Positions 13,870 to 16,199 of a stretch of 16,199 nt of DNA are shown piece after piece. The first letter of the stretch is position 1; every line of letters begins with the position of its first letter. A program made the position numbers and the translations under genes. Below the pieces are notes generated by a model. That model did not search any database and was not told the DNA's origin. It saw nothing but the letters and a program-made list of their open reading frames with translations. The stretch is from an uncultured Oceanobacillus sp. GTDB lineage: Bacteria; Bacillota; Bacilli; Bacillales; Amphibacillaceae. The stretch spans positions 1 through 16,199 of the forward strand of contig CALKWU010000080.1 in NCBI GenBank assembly GCA_938004015.1. The letters are read 5' to 3'.

Positions 13870-14805
13870 ATGGCAGTTCTTGAAATCGACCGGTTGACGA
13901 AAGATTATGGTCACGGGCGTGGCGTTTTCGACGTGACGTTTCAAGTGGAAAAGGGCGAAGTGTACGGATTTTTGGGACCGAATGGCGCCGGAAAAACGAC
14001 AACAATCCGCCATATTATGGGATTTTCCAAGCCGCAACAAGGGCAAACGATGGTCAATGGCCGGGACAGCTGGAAATATGCGCATGAGATTCAAAAAGAA
14101 CTCGGCTATTTGCCTGGGGAAATCGCTTTGCCGGAAAACATGAACGGCACGGCCTTCATCCGAATGATGGCAGAATTGAGGGGACTGAAAGATTTATCCT
14201 ATACGAACCATCTCATGGACATGTTCGAGCTTGACCCGCGTGGCAGTTTGAAACGGATGTCCCTCGGCATGAAACGGAAACTGGCGATCGTCGTTGCCTT
14301 CATGCATGATCCGGCGGTGCTTGTGTTGGATGAACCGTCGAGCGGATTGGATCCGGTGATGCAACATGTGTTCATCGAATTCATCAAAGAGGAAAAAGCA
14401 CGGGGGAAAACGATTCTCCTTTCGAGCCATATGTTCAATGAAGTCGAGGCAACATGTGACAACATTTCCATGATTCGTGACGGGCGGATCATTTCGACGT
14501 TTCTTGCCGACGACTTACGGAACTACGAGGAAAAAACTTTTGAAATGGAATTTGTGACGAAAGCGGATTTTGAGCGATTTGCCGCTGCAACAAAATCGCT
14601 TGCGGATATTCAGGTCGTTTCGTTGTCGCCGGAAAAAAATCAGGCGGCCGTTTCCTTCGACAATAAAGCGATCAATGATTTCGTCGCTTTCATTTCCGGC
14701 TTTGAATTGAAATTTTTCTCGGAATTGAAATTCACTTTGGAAGATTATTTCATGAAGTTTTACGACAAGCGGGAGAAAGGGGGCGGAAATGATGCCGCTC
14801 ATTGA
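13870..14805 (+). CDS. ABC transporter ATP-binding protein, first of a tandem pair
   Basis: A 311-residue ATPase subunit of an ABC-2 (drug/lipid export) type transporter. Walker A is GPNGAGKTT (K42), the signature-loop region is MSLGMKRKLAIV, Walker B is VLVLDEPSSGLDP (catalytic E155), and the switch histidine is in LSSHMFNEVE. About 95 residues follow the ATPase core, as in CcmA-like exporter subunits. ATG 13870 follows AAAGGAG with 8 nt spacing; an in-frame GTG at 13852 lacks such a site and overlaps the repressor gene. Its end overlaps the second ATPase gene by 17 nt, so the two are translationally coupled. Confidence 0.92.
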   Translation: MAVLEIDRLTKDYGHGRGVFDVTFQVEKGEVYGFLGPNGAGKTTTIRHIMGFSKPQQGQTMVNGRDSWKYAHEIQKELGYLPGEIALPENMNGTAFIRMMAELRGLKDLSYTNHLMDMFELDPRGSLKRMSLGMKRKLAIVVAFMHDPAVLVLDEPSSGLDPVMQHVFIEFIKEEKARGKTILLSSHMFNEVEATCDNISMIRDGRIISTFLADDLRNYEEKTFEMEFVTKADFERFAAATKSLADIQVVSLSPEKNQAAVSFDNKAINDFVAFISGFELKFFSELKFTLEDYFMKFYDKREKGGGNDAAH

Positions 14806-15673
14806 AATCTGCGACTTGACGAAGGACTATGGAAACGGACGGGGGATTTTTGATATTAATCTCACCATTGAGGAAGGTGAAGTGTTCGGGTTTGTCGGCA
14901 CGAACGGGGCCGGAAAAACGACGACGATCCGCCATCTCATGGGCTTTTTGAAGCCGGATCGCGGGAGGGTGACCGTCGCAGGTCTTGATGCTTGGAAGCA
15001 TGCCGCGGAAATCAAAAAGAAAGTCGGCTATGTCCCCGGTGAAATTGCTTTCCCTGATGCTCGGACAGGTACGGAATTCCTGCGGCGACAGGCGGAATTA
15101 TTAGGGGTTGAAGTTCTGTCTTATGCCGAGTCGATCATCGACAGGCTGCAACTCGACCCGACCGCCCATTTGAAAAGGATGTCGAAGGGGATGAAGCAGA
15201 AGACGGCGATCGTCGCGTCATTGCTCGCTGATGCTGAAATTTTGATCCTTGATGAACCGACGACAGGTCTTGATCCGTTGATGCGGAGGGAATATCTTTC
15301 AATCTTGGCGGAACAGAAGGAAAAGGGGAAAACGATTTTCATGTCGAGCCATTTGTTTGAAGAAGTCGAGGAGCTTTGTGACAAAGTTGCGCTCATCAAA
15401 GATGGGAAGCTGATCGACATCAAAGCGACGAAAGACATTAAACATCATGCCGATAAAGTGTATACAATAACGTTTGCGACGGCTGATGACTTTGTGAAAT
15501 TTTTGGCTGAACCATTTGCGTTCAAAGGGAAGGATGCGGGTCGGAATGAGGTGCAAGTGCAGGTGAATGACCGGGACATCAATCGATTGTTCCAGGTCTT
15601 GAAAAATTATCGGCTGCAGTCGTTTTCGGAAAACAAATACACCCTTGAACAGTATTTCAACAGCTTATATTAG
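14789..15673 (+). CDS. ABC transporter ATP-binding protein, second of a tandem pair
   Basis: A 294-residue paralogue of the preceding protein, colinear over its whole length (for example LTKDYGNGRGIFDINL against LTKDYGHGRGVFDVTF). Walker A is GTNGAGKTT (K43), the signature region is MSKGMKQKTAIV, Walker B is ILILDEPTTGLDP (E156), and the switch histidine is in MSSHLFEEVE. Both copies keep every catalytic element, so a functional heterodimer or two alternative homodimers are possible. The start is ATG 14789 or the adjacent ATG 14792; the ribosome site AAAGGGGG lies inside the upstream gene and gives 5 or 8 nt spacing. Its stop (15671-15673) lies inside the ribosome site of the permease gene. 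Confidence 0.92.
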   Translation: MMPLIEICDLTKDYGNGRGIFDINLTIEEGEVFGFVGTNGAGKTTTIRHLMGFLKPDRGRVTVAGLDAWKHAAEIKKKVGYVPGEIAFPDARTGTEFLRRQAELLGVEVLSYAESIIDRLQLDPTAHLKRMSKGMKQKTAIVASLLADAEILILDEPTTGLDPLMRREYLSILAEQKEKGKTIFMSSHLFEEVEELCDKVALIKDGKLIDIKATKDIKHHADKVYTITFATADDFVKFLAEPFAFKGKDAGRNEVQVQVNDRDINRLFQVLKNYRLQSFSENKYTLEQYFNSLY

Positions 15674-15684
15674 GAGGTGCTGCC

Positions 15685-16199
15685 ATGTTCAGTGCGACGA
15701 TTTTCAAACAAAGTTTCAAGGCGAACATCAAAATGTGGATCATTTTCACAACTGTCACATCACTCTTTCTGACGATCCTGATTGCGGTGTTTGAACCAAC
15801 AACGATTTCCGGTGTGACGGATATGGTGGAAGGTACGATGCTGGCAGACTTGTTGAAAAACACAACGTTCCTCGGTATGCTTTCATCCACCTTCTTCACA
15901 TTGCATGGTGTCCTTTTGCCGATCGTCTACATCATCATCACGGCGAATGGTTTAGTGGCATCCCAAGTGGATCGTGGGTCGATGGCCTATATTTTGTCGA
16001 CACCGATTAAGCGGACAACGGTCATCAGGACGCAAGCGATCTATTTGGTGACGGCACTTCTCGCCATGTTTTTGCTGTTTACACTGGTCGGCATGGTCGC
16101 CATCCAGATTTTCCAAGGGGATGTCGATGTCGGCGTGGCGGAATTTTTGTGGCTGAATGCGGGTTTATTTCTGCTCATGTTTGCACTTAGCGGCATATC
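15685..16199 (+). CDS. ABC-2 type transporter permease, N-terminal part (cut by right edge)
   Basis: The first 171 residues of a permease, open to the window edge. An N-terminal segment, MFSATIFKQSFKANIKMWII, leads into a first membrane helix (~18-36). A large non-membrane stretch with DMVEGTMLADLL follows, then helices near LHGVLLPIVYIIITANGLVA and LVTALLAMFLLFTLVGMVAI. The segment GSMAYILSTPIKRTTVIRTQ between them is the amphipathic coupling region usual in ABC-2 permeases. TAGGAGGTG (15671-15679) gives an excellent start at ATG 15685. It should be the membrane partner of the two ATPases. Substrate unknown. Confidence 0.85.
   Translation, partial: MFSATIFKQSFKANIKMWIIFTTVTSLFLTILIAVFEPTTISGVTDMVEGTMLADLLKNTTFLGMLSSTFFTLHGVLLPIVYIIITANGLVASQVDRGSMAYILSTPIKRTTVIRTQAIYLVTALLAMFLLFTLVGMVAIQIFQGDVDVGVAEFLWLNAGLFLLMFALSGI

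Overview
The window reads as low-to-medium GC Bacillota DNA, most likely Bacillales: strong AGGAGG-type ribosome sites, ATG/GTG/TTG starts, a CcpA-type cre sequence, and Bacillus-like protein families. There is no rRNA, tRNA, CRISPR array or intact insertion sequence that I can see.

Layout. (1) Positions 1-2081, minus strand: the N-terminal part of an aldehyde dehydrogenase gene that runs off the left edge and looks broken, preceded by an intact PucR-family transcription regulator. (2) Positions 2082-2296: a divergent control region with a near-palindromic element built on TAATGT/ACATTA that recurs four times, and a good cre match. (3) Positions 2297-11905, plus strand: eight closely spaced genes, evidently one operon: class III aminotransferase, CoA-acylating (methyl)malonate-semialdehyde dehydrogenase, YhdT-like small membrane protein, PanF-like Na+/pantothenate symporter, amidase-signature hydrolase, a beta-decarboxylating dehydrogenase of the isopropylmalate/tartrate/D-malate type, an SDR dehydrogenase and an NAD(P) aldehyde dehydrogenase. 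(4) Positions 11906-13088: a zone of decayed coding fragments with two terminators. (5) Positions 13097-16199: a more GC-rich TetR regulator - ABC ATPase - ABC ATPase - ABC-2 permease operon, cut by the right edge.

Main result. The eight-gene operon fits, enzyme for enzyme, a complete route for using pantothenate (vitamin B5) as a carbon source. PanF imports it. The amidase would hydrolyse it to beta-alanine and D-pantoate. The aminotransferase and semialdehyde dehydrogenase would take beta-alanine through malonate semialdehyde to acetyl-CoA. The SDR and the ALDH would oxidise the C4 alcohol of pantoate to the aldehyde and then the acid, (R)-3,3-dimethylmalate. The isopropylmalate-dehydrogenase-like protein would oxidatively decarboxylate that to 2-oxoisovalerate. 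This is the pathway worked out biochemically in pantothenate-degrading bacteria in the 1960s (pantothenase, pantoate 4-dehydrogenase, dimethylmalate dehydrogenase). I do not know of a gene-level description of the whole pathway, so this cluster is a candidate genetic basis for it. Transporter and enzyme families are read from the sequence; the individual substrates are inferred from the gene set and the chemistry.
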